DNA of 12,562 bases, from the NCBI GenBank assembly GCA_022839525.1, contig JALHET010000037.1, positions 1 through 12,562 of the forward strand. The letters are read 5' to 3'. The translations under genes and the position numbers were made by a program. The DNA comes from Lentisphaerota bacterium. Its GTDB lineage: Bacteria; Verrucomicrobiota; Kiritimatiellia; RFP12; UBA1067. The notes below the pieces were generated by a model. That model was given only the letters and a program-made list of their open reading frames with translations, did no database searches and was not told where the DNA came from. The first letter of the stretch is position 1. Each line of letters opens with the position of its first letter. Shown here piece by piece: positions 1-8,737 of this stretch.

Positions 1-22
1 TACCGCCTTTGTCCCTTTTCCC

Positions 23-46
23 AAAAGCGTGCATTTCATTTTGCAC
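23..46 (-). terminator. weak candidate terminator downstream of the GH16 gene
   Basis: On the minus strand, about 35 bases past the GH16 stop codon, GTGCA and TGCAC form a 5-bp stem around an 8-base loop (stem arms at 42-46 and 29-33). It is followed by GC and a run of only four T. Position and orientation suit a transcription end, but the stem and T run are both short. The first 79 bases hold no gene that I can see. Confidence 0.25.
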
Positions 47-79
47 TTCACGGGGCGAGACAAGAAAATCGGACCGTTT

Positions 80-2881
80 TTATTTTACCGTATGATCCGG
101 AAGTGTCCCTGTTTCCGACAGTTCGATCGTGCCGATCGAGAAATACCCGACCGGCACGAGCGTGATCACATGGCGTCCGGCGGAAAGCACGATGTTTTCG
201 AGCGCGGGTGCCGTACGCATCTCCCACTTCCCCGAAGGGTCCGGCGCAAGATCGAACAGGCCGCGCTGTTCGCTGTCGACGACGAACAGCAATTTGTTGT
301 CGAAGAAATTGCCCGTTCCGTATTGGAGCGAAACACGGTATTTTCCGGTCTTCTCCACGTTCACCGTGTAGTTCATCCATTCGCCGGTCTTCAGTTGCAC
401 CACGCGGTCCGGCCGGCAGCCGAGCGAGACGTCCTTGCGCATAGGGTTAGACGCGCGAAGATTCGGACGGATGGAATAATAAGCGGTTCCCCTCCCGCCC
501 GTATCGAACGCGGCAGGGTTGATCTTCCCCGGCACGACGTGCGGGTGGCCGTTGAAAGGTTCGGAGGCAGCGGCAGGAGCAGGTATCTTCAGGACGGGAT
601 CGGCGGTTACGCCGACCCGCCCGTCCGCATCCTGCACATACACGGTGAAAACATGCATGAGAGCGTCCCAAGGGGGCACGGCTCCGGAACGGCCCGGTTG
701 CATGTAACGGGTGGTGAGGTAATACTCCTTCGAGAACGGAATGCTGAACACATAGGGCGGTTCGGTGCGGCAGGCCAGCGGCGTCCCGTTGTCGAACAGA
801 TACGCCGCCTTGACGGGCGCTTTCGTGACGCCGGACGGCTCAACCCCGACCGTGAAAACGAGTTCCGAGTCCGGGGGGACGAGAACGGCGGTGTCCGTCC
901 CCTTCCAGAAAACGCGGGGCGTGGCGGCGTCCGCCTCGGGATACGCCCAGACTCGTACCCAGTCCACCTTGAAGAATTCGGGAAACGTGAACCCCGCCGT
1001 GTCGCGGCGCCCCCAGTTCTTCATGATGCACCCGCTGAAAATCATGTGCAGCGGCGCGCGGAGCCCCGAATGGTGAAACGCGTCGAACGTGACGGATGCG
1101 TGCGGGCTGTGAGCGGCCTTAGAGGAAACGAGCTTGCCGTCGACATAGTAGGAGATCTCGAACGGCGTCCATTTACAGCCGATCACGTAAAAATCGTCGA
1201 GCGTACCGGAGAGCGTGGATTTGTAATTCCAGCTCTTGAGCATGTTACCGAGGTAGATGTGCAGGTTATGGTCGAGAACCGGTTTGTCTTGGGGCCTCTT
1301 GCTGCGCGTGTAGTAGTCCTCGAAAATGTCCACCTCCGAACCGTCAAGCGCGGGATTCGTGTTCGATGAGCCGAACAGCCAGAACGCGGCCCACCAGCCG
1401 TTGTTCCGCGTGAACCGGACGCGGGCCTCGAAATAGCCGTAGAGGAAGGACGGCCTTGACCACAGGCTCGTCGAGACGAGGTTCGTGGTGCCCGGTTCGA
1501 AATCCGCCTTGAGGACGAGATGCCCTTGGCCGTCGAGGAAGGCGTGATCGGCGTGTTTGATCCACCCCGGCACATACCACTTCTCGGGATCAAGCGCGGC
1601 TCCGTCGAACTCGTCCGAGAAAACCCGCTTCCAGCCGGCCTCTGCGGGATCGAACTCCTTTGCGGGTGTGATCGCCGCCGGTGCCATGGCAAGCGGCGGT
1701 TCTTCCGTCACGTAAGCTATCCGGTAGTTGTCCAGAACGAGTTGGGCCTCGCGTCCCTTTTCCAGAGAGGCAAAAGTTAGAGCCGTTCCGAACATCCCCG
1801 TGCGGGCCTTGAAAAAGGCGGCGTCACCCGAAACTCTGCGTCCGCTTCCGTCCGAAAGGCTCTTTACCAAAAACACGAATTCGCCCTCCGCGCCCGCGAT
1901 GACAGAGAAGTCTGCGGGCAGGGAGGCATACGGTACATCGAGCGCCCCGGCGGCACGCCCGCTGTCCGACAGCGAGCAGCGCAGCATCTCGCCCCCGGCC
2001 TCATACGCGATAGCGAGCGTGAACACATGGGTGGCGTCGGAGAAAACAAGGTCGAGCCTGACCGGTATCTGCGGGTCGCTTCCAAACCCGTAAAGACGGA
2101 ATCCGGCGGAGAAGAAGGCCTTGGCGTCTTCGGGCAGCGTGAAGCGGTTTTCCGGGAGCGCGACGTTCACGGTGTCCCGCGTACGGTAGACACCCTGCCC
2201 GGTGAGTTCGAGAAGGCCGTTTGAAACCGGCGCGCGGATCACTTCCGGGGAACCGGCGCGCTGCGCATCGGCGTCTTCAAAGTCTTCGCGCGAGAGAACC
2301 TGCGCAGTCCTGAACGCGAACGCCCGGGCGCGGAGCGTCCGCTTGAGGTGCGCCCGGACGTCCGAGAACCTGAGGTCGGCGCCCTTTTCGCCACCCAGCA
2401 CGAGCGACACCGACTCGGTGGTCTTTTCTGGCCCGTCCGACACGGTCATCAAAATCTCATGTTCGGCCCATTGGTCCGTCAGGTTCACCGTCTGTGCGGG
2501 TGACGGCGGATTCCACGCCCCTTTTGCCGCGTACTGGTAGAGCCGGACAAAGGCCTTGCCGCGTCCTTTCGCGGCGAAAGACACGACGGCGACATTCCCG
2601 GATACCGCCGCGAAACGCGGCACCGTCATGAGCGCCGTGCCGCCGGGCGCGGCGATATTGAAAACGTGGAGGACGTTTCCCTTCCGTCCGGGCTCTTCCG
2701 CTGTTTCGACCGACGCGGGCGGGCGGTAACGCTCGTACAGGTGCGGCGCCCAGCCGGACGGAAAACCGTCTGCGCCCGCCCCCGAGAACATTCCGTTTAC
2801 GGCAAGTTCCCCTGCCCGGAGCCCGGCAACCGCTGATGCAATGATCAAAAGGAAACCGAAATGCGCTTTCGACGTCCGCAT
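80..2881 (-). CDS. secreted multidomain GH16 endo-glycosidase with CBM6-like C-terminus
   Basis: This 933-residue secreted enzyme probably cuts internal beta-linkages of a glucan or galactan outside the cell. Residues 1-23 are a Sec signal peptide (RTSK, a hydrophobic stretch, then LRA before GEL). Residues about 24-180 look like a CenC-type beta-sandwich, and about 190-395 like a LamG or concanavalin-like domain. The GH16 catalytic domain spans about 415-648. Its active-site motif is EVDIFE: nucleophile E516, D518 and acid/base E521, the ExDxxE form with a beta-bulge. Residues about 655-775 appear Ig-like. Residues about 780-925 resemble CBM6 (FDTGG at 792, GEWMNYTVNV around W835). The usual IEAED at the CBM6 start reads INPAAFD. 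ATG at 2881 is the first Met before the signal peptide and has a weak AAGAG 7 bases upstream. It follows the PATR gene by 10 bp, so the two are very likely co-transcribed. The family is secure; the substrate (laminarin, agar, porphyran, carrageenan) is not. Confidence 0.9.
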   Translation of the reverse strand: MRTSKAHFGFLLIIASAVAGLRAGELAVNGMFSGAGADGFPSGWAPHLYERYRPPASVETAEEPGRKGNVLHVFNIAAPGGTALMTVPRFAAVSGNVAVVSFAAKGRGKAFVRLYQYAAKGAWNPPSPAQTVNLTDQWAEHEILMTVSDGPEKTTESVSLVLGGEKGADLRFSDVRAHLKRTLRARAFAFRTAQVLSREDFEDADAQRAGSPEVIRAPVSNGLLELTGQGVYRTRDTVNVALPENRFTLPEDAKAFFSAGFRLYGFGSDPQIPVRLDLVFSDATHVFTLAIAYEAGGEMLRCSLSDSGRAAGALDVPYASLPADFSVIAGAEGEFVFLVKSLSDGSGRRVSGDAAFFKARTGMFGTALTFASLEKGREAQLVLDNYRIAYVTEEPPLAMAPAAITPAKEFDPAEAGWKRVFSDEFDGAALDPEKWYVPGWIKHADHAFLDGQGHLVLKADFEPGTTNLVSTSLWSRPSFLYGYFEARVRFTRNNGWWAAFWLFGSSNTNPALDGSEVDIFEDYYTRSKRPQDKPVLDHNLHIYLGNMLKSWNYKSTLSGTLDDFYVIGCKWTPFEISYYVDGKLVSSKAAHSPHASVTFDAFHHSGLRAPLHMIFSGCIMKNWGRRDTAGFTFPEFFKVDWVRVWAYPEADAATPRVFWKGTDTAVLVPPDSELVFTVGVEPSGVTKAPVKAAYLFDNGTPLACRTEPPYVFSIPFSKEYYLTTRYMQPGRSGAVPPWDALMHVFTVYVQDADGRVGVTADPVLKIPAPAAASEPFNGHPHVVPGKINPAAFDTGGRGTAYYSIRPNLRASNPMRKDVSLGCRPDRVVQLKTGEWMNYTVNVEKTGKYRVSLQYGTGNFFDNKLLFVVDSEQRGLFDLAPDPSGKWEMRTAPALENIVLSAGRHVITLVPVGYFSIGTIELSETGTLPDHTVK

Positions 2882-2891
2882 GTGGCAACTC

Positions 2892-5489
2892 TTACTGGAG
2901 CAGGATCACGGTCCCTTTAGGGATGATGCGGATCGCCTGATTCGAGACGCGGAACGCCTTCTGCGGGCACGCTTCGCCGTCGGCCTTCAGCTCCCAGCCC
3001 GCTACATCCGCAAAATCGGTCGAGTTCGTAACCTGAATGGGGATTGTGACGGAGGGGCTGTCGGGCAGGTTCACAATATTCAGCGTACCCGACGCGGCGA
3101 ACGAGAACCCGTCGATCACGCCCGCCCCAGCCACAGCGTCCACCGTAAGGCCTTTGAGGGTCACGTCGCCGTCCGCGACAAGTTTCGCGCCCGGCGTCAC
3201 TGACACGGAAGAAACGTTCCTGAACGGCGTGCCGCCGCCGAGGGAATGCCCGCAGACGGGGAACCCGGAACGGACGGCGCCATTCGTGAAGGTGGCACTG
3301 TCGCAATACCAGCTTTCGTTCTTGGGCGGGATTTCGGCCGCGTTGTTTTCATCGAGCAGATCCCAGCCGATCCCGTCCACGCTGCCTTCAAGTGAATACG
3401 CGGTCGGCGAACGGCCAAGGTAAGTGCTGTTCGTGCCCCGCGCCGCGCATAGGTCATAGGAGGCAATTTCCGGAGCCCCGTTGGTAAGCCGCATGACGAT
3501 CGGACAATGCGTGGCGGGGTTGTCGATCGCGGGTGCCGCTGCGGGATAAATGACGATCGCGTCCGAATAGGTGCCGATGTCGTTGAACAGCAGTTGCACG
3601 CGCCCCCCACCGCCCGCCTGATAATAGGATAGATTCTTGCTGTTTTCGACCAGAGTGTTGCCGGGCCGCAGCGTGCTGGTGATCGTGGAATTCGTGCCGA
3701 GGCCGATGTTCTGGCGGCGGTTCGACGCATCGTACAGGGCGATTTCAGCCAAACTGTATATCCGCCGTCCCGCGCCAGTATCGTCGCCGATGCCGGTGGT
3801 GTCGTAACGGTCGCACTCGTAACCGTTCTCCTTCATCGTAAAGCGGAACCAGGTGTAGGGCTTGCCCGTGAGGTTTTTGACGACCAGCGTGCCCGCGCGC
3901 ACGTCCACCGGGCCGCTCAACGACTGCTCGCCCGAAAGGATCCACTTGCCGCTTCCTTCCTTGACGAGCGCGAGCGTCCCCCCGTCGCCGTCCGTCACAT
4001 CGTAAAGCAGGTTGTCTTCCCCGGAAACACCGTCTAGGAACAAGGTGCTCGTGCCCGCGCCTTCCGAAGAGATCCCGCCGATACGGAGCTGGCCGCCGGA
4101 GTTCTTGAGCCTGCCCTGCCCCTTCACCACGAGCGGCCGGGTCTGGCACAGCGCGATATCCGCACCCGTGTATTCAAGTGTGCCCGTGGGCGCCCCGCCG
4201 CCCAGCAGGAATGCGTAGTTGACGCGGTTCGCCGGAGCCTGTACACCGGTGACATCCTTGTAAAGGGTCGTGGAAAGCCCGAGCGAACACACCTCGTTCG
4301 ATTCGGCGATCGAATCGAACCGGACCGTGCCCTCCTCCACCGCGAGCACACCCGTCTGTTTACGGTCGGGATGGTCCGCGAAACGCCACGTCCCGGAGCC
4401 CGTCTTCTTGATGTAATACGTGAAGTTTGTTCCGCCACGCGTGTACGAGGTGAACGCGTTTGAGAAAACGCATTCTGCGGTGTTCGAGCCGTTGAGGACG
4501 AGCTGTAGCATCTGGGGGGCGGATGTCTCGGGGAATTTCCAGTCGCCCGTAAAGGTGATGCCGCCTGTCGCGCCGGCGTCGAATTCGGCTGGCCGCGTCG
4601 TCGAATAGTCGAATTGGAACACCTTGTCCGTCGTTTCGCCGTCGCCGAGGTAACGGATGCACCCCGAGTACTCGCGTGTGGTGATGTGCGAACCGACCCC
4701 CGATGAAGACGGTTCGCCGATCTTGCCGATTTTCCGGAGCCCCGTGATGCCCAAGGTTTGCGCGGAATTATAATTGTAGGCGGAGCAAGTGCCGAGGAAC
4801 GTGTTGTTCGTGCCCGTGAGATAGACGTTGCCGCGCGAATAGACGCGGGTGCCGCCCGCGATCACACCCGGAAAGACGGACGGGGTGGCGGTGCTGAATC
4901 CATAGATATCCAGATGTTCGGAGCCGGTTTCGGCGACGTTCGTCACGATACCCATACCCGAGATTTCTCTGACGCGCGACTTCCCGGGGTACATCGTGTA
5001 CAGCGTGCAGCCCGCGTTCACCGTGATTCTGCCGTAAAAGGACTGCGTAGAAGAACTCGCTACATCCTGCGGCATTTTGAGGTCGCCCTCCTCGATGATC
5101 CAGGCCGTGTGATAGGAATAGGTGGCGGACAGGGCAAGTTGAAGCGTACCCGCGCCCCGCTTGTAGACCGTACCCGAGTTAAGGATTTCGCCGCGGTTGA
5201 CACCGCAGCCGAGCGTCGCATTGGTTGAGATGTCGATCACGAGCACACTGGAGGGATCCTGCAACGCGATACGGCTGAGCGTGGAGACGAACGCAATCGA
5301 GGCGTCATCAACCCTGCCGGTGGTGTTCGCGGGAAAATAAACGACGTCTCCTACGGCCGGTTTCCCATCTTCCACGTAACTCGATTCGGATTCCCAGTCT
5401 GTCGAGCCGTTGACCCATGTGTATTGCGAGGCTGCAGATGCGCACACCGCCGCTGCGGCGTGCAAGACCAGGAACAGCGTTTTTTTCAT
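2892..5489 (-). CDS. secreted PATR (autotransporter-associated beta-strand repeat) protein with discoidin-like domain
   Basis: This 865-residue secreted protein probably folds mostly as a beta-helix and probably has a binding or scaffolding role. Residues 1-20 are a signal peptide (MKKTLFLVL, then CASAA). The mature N-terminus has the YTWVNGSTDW...GDVVYFP pattern seen at the start of such proteins. The clearest PATR unit lies at 506-537 (LVKEGSGKWILSG, then VDVRAGTLVV). Weaker copies occur earlier (VYKRGAGTLQL; IKKTGSGTWRF followed by LAVEEGTVRF). Residues about 540-715 resemble an F5/8 type C (discoidin) domain: WFRF near the start, LAEIALYDA in the middle, SLEGSVDGIGWDLL around W709. It ends in IPKGTVILLQ with no beta-barrel, PEP-CTERM or sorting motif visible. 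The start is firm: AAAGGAG lies 8 bases before the ATG. It is the first gene of a pair with the GH16 enzyme. Confidence 0.85.
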   Translation of the reverse strand: MKKTLFLVLHAAAAVCASAASQYTWVNGSTDWESESSYVEDGKPAVGDVVYFPANTTGRVDDASIAFVSTLSRIALQDPSSVLVIDISTNATLGCGVNRGEILNSGTVYKRGAGTLQLALSATYSYHTAWIIEEGDLKMPQDVASSSTQSFYGRITVNAGCTLYTMYPGKSRVREISGMGIVTNVAETGSEHLDIYGFSTATPSVFPGVIAGGTRVYSRGNVYLTGTNNTFLGTCSAYNYNSAQTLGITGLRKIGKIGEPSSSGVGSHITTREYSGCIRYLGDGETTDKVFQFDYSTTRPAEFDAGATGGITFTGDWKFPETSAPQMLQLVLNGSNTAECVFSNAFTSYTRGGTNFTYYIKKTGSGTWRFADHPDRKQTGVLAVEEGTVRFDSIAESNEVCSLGLSTTLYKDVTGVQAPANRVNYAFLLGGGAPTGTLEYTGADIALCQTRPLVVKGQGRLKNSGGQLRIGGISSEGAGTSTLFLDGVSGEDNLLYDVTDGDGGTLALVKEGSGKWILSGEQSLSGPVDVRAGTLVVKNLTGKPYTWFRFTMKENGYECDRYDTTGIGDDTGAGRRIYSLAEIALYDASNRRQNIGLGTNSTITSTLRPGNTLVENSKNLSYYQAGGGGRVQLLFNDIGTYSDAIVIYPAAAPAIDNPATHCPIVMRLTNGAPEIASYDLCAARGTNSTYLGRSPTAYSLEGSVDGIGWDLLDENNAAEIPPKNESWYCDSATFTNGAVRSGFPVCGHSLGGGTPFRNVSSVSVTPGAKLVADGDVTLKGLTVDAVAGAGVIDGFSFAASGTLNIVNLPDSPSVTIPIQVTNSTDFADVAGWELKADGEACPQKAFRVSNQAIRIIPKGTVILLQ

Positions 5490-5524
5490 GAATGGGACTC
5501 CTTTCCCTCAGGCGTATACATTAC

Positions 5525-5548
5525 TGAACCCATCCCTGCCCGGGTTCA
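5525..5548. repeat. 7-bp perfect inverted repeat in the PATR gene leader
   Basis: TGAACCC (5525-5531) and GGGTTCA (5542-5548) are exact inverted copies around a 10-base spacer. They lie 36-59 bases upstream of the PATR start codon, between the candidate promoter and the ribosome binding site. They could be an operator or an mRNA hairpin. No T run follows on either strand, so it is not a standard intrinsic terminator. Confidence 0.45.
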
Positions 5549-5569
5549 CACCCAAAAAAAGATAAAGAC

Positions 5570-5599
5570 AGTGTACACGGTGCGTCGCCCCTGCGTCCA
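5570..5599 (-). promoter_or_regulatory. weak sigma70-like promoter candidate for the PATR-GH16 pair
   Basis: On the minus strand, TGGACG (5599-5594) and TACACT (5575-5570) each match four of six consensus bases and are 18 bp apart. The start would fall near 5563, giving a leader of about 73 bases. The -10 box overlaps the palindrome GTGTACAC at 5571-5578. In GC-rich DNA such a match can arise by chance, so this is only a suggestion. Confidence 0.25.
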
Positions 5600-5688
5600 A
5601 TGGATTCGGGCCCGGAACGCAATCGGGGTGTTTGGGTCACTCTTCGCGATTGACTCCCAGTACCGCAACCCGTTACCATCGGAATACG

Positions 5689-6055
5689 ATGAAAAACAAA
5701 CCCCATCCTTCAGGCGGTTATGCCGCTTTCGTGCATGTATCGGGTAGTGCTAAACCCGACCAACGATCCGCAGCACCACAATCCAGCCGCATCGCTGAGT
5801 GGCGCAGCCAGGCTGAAAACGGCGATCCCCGTGCTAGGTTGGCGCTCGCCTGCCTCGCCGGCTTCCTCATGCGCGGTGCCGCTGTTCCCAAGGATCTGAA
5901 GAGAGCCGTTGAATTGCTCCTCCCCGGTGCCTGCTGCTGTTCATCATCGCTATAATCGGCTTGCTCTGGAACTTTGTGTTTGGGGGCTAGCAGCCTGTTG
6001 AAGAAGCCGTGATTCTTGCCATGCCGCTCAGGAGCTGAAGCGCATCTTGGAGTGA
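5689..6055 (+). pseudogene. decayed Sel1-repeat gene
   Basis: From ATG at 5689 an 88-codon frame runs to 5955. Residues about 36-70 match the Sel1-like repeat pattern: AENGD, R.LALACL, then G.AVPKDLKRAVELL. The repeat stops abruptly in a low-quality Cys/Ser tail. At the same place another frame (bases 5913-5990) reads a hydrophobic stretch, LLLFIIAIIGLLWNFVFGG, to a stop. A third frame ends HAAQELKRILE at 6053-6055, which resembles the helical end of Sel1/TPR proteins. Read together this suggests one Sel1 protein broken by at least two frameshifts or small deletions. Alternatively the 88-residue frame is a complete small protein. The gene lies tail-to-tail with the beta-helix gene, 11 bp away, and has no convincing ribosome binding site. 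The Sel1 match is fairly clear; the reconstruction is inference. Confidence 0.45.
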
Positions 6056-6066
6056 CCGGCAGGGCG

Positions 6067-8691
6067 TTACCGCTTTTGCTGCTTGGCGTCAACCTGCCCG
6101 GGTGTTGCCGCGGGAGCGGGCGGCCAGAACAGCGGCCCCGCCGGAACGACCGGGCAGGAGCAGCGCCGCTTGACCGGGCCGATTTTGCTGACGTCGATGG
6201 GCACAAAACCCAGCTTAAACGCCGGCGAGCCGGGGCGCAGCGCGTAGTCGTCATTGGCCGGATCGGCAAAGAGCGGATCGGCATACACGGAATGCGTGTC
6301 GAACCCGCGCGCCTGCCAGTCCGCGAAGGACGTCCACCCCCCCCACCCCATGCGCGGCTCTGGGGCGCCGACCTGGAAAATCAGGTTGCTGTCGACCCGG
6401 ACGACCTCCGGGGTCATAAGCTTGCCGGTGGCGTACAGGACGGCGTCAGGGATGGTCCAGTAAAAGATGTTGCGCTCCAACACTTGGCCGCGCGAGTTGT
6501 CGATATAATTGGCGAGGAGCCCCTGCATCTGACAACTGTCCACGAAAATATTGTTCGTCACGCGGTTGTCCTTGCCGCCCTGCAGCATGATTCCACCGTG
6601 CGAATTCCGGTAGGTGATGTTTCCGGTCACCTCGTATCCACCGGCGAACGAATCCAGATAGATGCCCCACGACATAAAACGGGGCTTGTCGCCAACCGTG
6701 GAATACCCGATCGAATCAGCGACCAGATTGCCGCGGATGACGCTGCCGGAACGGAATTCGCGGTTCCCCTGTGTAACCTCGATGGCGCCGGTGTCGTACG
6801 TTTCCAGACTGGTGTTCTGAACCCGGTTGTATTCCACCACGTTGGTGCTTCCGGCGTTCTTCAGCGAAATGCCGTAGCGCGACATGTCATGGATCGCATT
6901 ATGAGAGACCGTGTTCCCCGACGACTGAGTCCCTTGCAAGACCACGCCGCCGTTGTGTTTGTAGGCCTCGCCGCAATGGCGGATGTGGTTGTCGGTCACC
7001 GTGTTGCCGGAACTGTCGAGGATCAGCACACCGCCGCCGCCGCTGTGCGCGATCCCGCACCCCTCGACGCGGTTCCCGCGGCCACTCTTGATGCACACCG
7101 CATATTTCCCGGTGTTGCGGAACTCGCAGTTCTCCACCGCGCAGCCCTCCGCATTCCCGAGATACACCACCCCGTCACTGCCCATGCCGTACCCGGCGCT
7201 GCCATCACCCAGTTCCCAATCCGTGCAGCGGAGGGTCAGTCCGGACAGGCGCAGGTGCGTCACCGGATCCTTCCCGTCCGTGCCCTGGATGTCAAAAATG
7301 CGCTTCACAGCCGGCGCGATCACTTCGGATTTGTCCGTGAAGCCCGGTTTGGGCAGGCAGGTCAGAACGCCGGTCTGCCGGTTCAAATACCACTCGCCGG
7401 GGCTGTCGAGTTCCTCAAAGACGTTTTCCACGTAGTAGCGGTCCCCCGCCGCCAGCGCTGCCAGACACTCCGGGCCTTGCAGCTTGATGTCATGGGTTTC
7501 CGGGTCATAGCCCTGGATCGAAACAATCTCCATAAACGCCCGGCACGAGCCAGACTGGTAGATGTGGAGTTCAACGTCGGGCGCAAGCCAGGCGGGCTTG
7601 AAAACATCGGGCGGGCACGAGATGAGGGTGGCCGATTTTTTGCCACTGAAGCCGCTCACCGTCAACTGCTTCCCGTGCGACGCCACGAAGTCGGCCGCCT
7701 TGACCAAAACGAGATGGCGTCCGGCGGCGACGGCTGACGGAGTTTCGTCCACGGGTTTCCAGGCCGGATCGTTGCAGAACGCATAGGCCACCAGGTTCAG
7801 TCCCCCGCCCTTCACATTCCGCCAGCGCATGACGTGCTCACCGGACGTCAGTTTGACGGTCGCGGCAGGGCTCCATTTAAAGGTGCTCCACCCGCCCGTG
7901 TCGGTCAGGTTCCTTAGCGGGACCGGCGTGCCGTTGTCCACGATCAGCTCGGTACGCTCCGACATGCCCGCCTTCATCGAAGGGCTATTATTCATCGCCG
8001 AATAAAACATCCAGAACGTGTAGTCGCCGGCGGCAGGAACCGTCATCTTGTACTCCATCCAGTCGCCGACGTTATGGATGCAGCCGACCACATCCCCCAA
8101 GCCGCTGCGGACGCCGTTGTACAGGAAACCCCGCCGGTACGGGTCGGCAGGGTCAATGTTCGGAAAGCGTGCCCGGATCTGCCGCTCGCCGTTGATGAAC
8201 AGCGACCGGAATGTCCATGTCCCCGCCTTGACCTCAGGCAGCGCGAGCGACACCTGCCCTTTGTCCGCTGGCTGGAACCCGGTCAACCGCCGGCCGCCGA
8301 TCAGCTCGGGCGTTTCCCCCCGGTATGCGGCGTACGTGACCGGACACGACTCGGTTCCCGAGTCCTCGGGGCCGAACCGGAACGGTTCGGTGACGTAGTA
8401 CCGGCCCCCGCGCAGCAGCACCGCCACCGGTGCCGGGAGCGGCCCGGACGCTTTCAGCGCGCGGACGGCATCGCGCGCGCGGGTGACTGTGGCGAACGGG
8501 CCGTCCGTTCCTGCCCAGTTCGGCTTGGGCAAACTGCCGGACCAGGCATCGTTGCCCTTGGTTGAGACATAAAACGTGACGCAACCTTTGGGCACATCCG
8601 CCTGGGAGACCCCGCCCTTTTCAGACCGGCACCCCGTGAGCAACAGAACGCCCGCCATCCCATAAACCATTTTTTTCTGAAACCGTTTCAT
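6067..8691 (-). CDS. GH141-like right-handed beta-helix lipoprotein with inserted CBM-like domain
   Basis: This 874-residue lipoprotein is probably a membrane-tethered glycosidase; characterised GH141 members act on fucosyl or xylan linkages. The start at 8691 is chosen because AAGGAG sits 6 bases upstream and because MKRFQKKMVYGMAGVLLLTGC is a lipoprotein signal with the lipid-bearing cysteine at 21. The open frame extends a further 98 codons upstream, but that overlaps the neighbouring gene. FYVSTKGNDAWSG (40-52), GPFATVTRARDAVRAL (64-79) and VLLRGGRYYV (91-100) are typical of this family's N-terminus. Residues about 186-310 form an insert with VGDWMEYKMTVPAAGDYTFW, like CBM6/CBM35. Parallel beta-helix turns (GN.V..N.I) run from about 475 to 745. 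DTGAIEV (633-639) and GIYLD (676-680) are candidate acidic active-site segments. YADPLFADPANDDYALRPGSPA (803-824) is the family's usual C-terminal signature. A Pro-rich tail follows. The gene lies 46 bp after the Tat enzyme gene. Confidence 0.8.
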   Translation of the reverse strand: MKRFQKKMVYGMAGVLLLTGCRSEKGGVSQADVPKGCVTFYVSTKGNDAWSGSLPKPNWAGTDGPFATVTRARDAVRALKASGPLPAPVAVLLRGGRYYVTEPFRFGPEDSGTESCPVTYAAYRGETPELIGGRRLTGFQPADKGQVSLALPEVKAGTWTFRSLFINGERQIRARFPNIDPADPYRRGFLYNGVRSGLGDVVGCIHNVGDWMEYKMTVPAAGDYTFWMFYSAMNNSPSMKAGMSERTELIVDNGTPVPLRNLTDTGGWSTFKWSPAATVKLTSGEHVMRWRNVKGGGLNLVAYAFCNDPAWKPVDETPSAVAAGRHLVLVKAADFVASHGKQLTVSGFSGKKSATLISCPPDVFKPAWLAPDVELHIYQSGSCRAFMEIVSIQGYDPETHDIKLQGPECLAALAAGDRYYVENVFEELDSPGEWYLNRQTGVLTCLPKPGFTDKSEVIAPAVKRIFDIQGTDGKDPVTHLRLSGLTLRCTDWELGDGSAGYGMGSDGVVYLGNAEGCAVENCEFRNTGKYAVCIKSGRGNRVEGCGIAHSGGGGVLILDSSGNTVTDNHIRHCGEAYKHNGGVVLQGTQSSGNTVSHNAIHDMSRYGISLKNAGSTNVVEYNRVQNTSLETYDTGAIEVTQGNREFRSGSVIRGNLVADSIGYSTVGDKPRFMSWGIYLDSFAGGYEVTGNITYRNSHGGIMLQGGKDNRVTNNIFVDSCQMQGLLANYIDNSRGQVLERNIFYWTIPDAVLYATGKLMTPEVVRVDSNLIFQVGAPEPRMGWGGWTSFADWQARGFDTHSVYADPLFADPANDDYALRPGSPAFKLGFVPIDVSKIGPVKRRCSCPVVPAGPLFWPPAPAATPGQVDAKQQKR

Positions 8692-8737
8692 CTGATACTC
8701 CTTGTCGATAACTTGAGCGTTGCCTACACGTAAAACG

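Noticed and set aside
29..1369. 446-codon open frame on the plus strand
   Set aside because: It lies antisense to the GH16 gene, is very rich in Arg and His, and shows no domain; it is a typical shadow frame of a GC-rich gene.
5988..6010. TAGCAGCCTGTTGAAGAAG, which resembles the end of some insertion sequences
   Set aside because: No matching inverted end, target duplication or transposase is present in the window, so it cannot be called a mobile element.
5718..6284. 188-codon minus-strand frame between the two minus-strand gene pairs
   Set aside because: It is Arg/Ser/Pro-rich, overlaps the end of the beta-helix gene and runs antisense to the Sel1-like segment, which has a real domain match.
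6016..7737. 573-codon open frame on the plus strand
   Set aside because: It is antisense to the beta-helix gene, has no recognisable domain or ribosome binding site, and has a biased Arg/Val/Ala composition.
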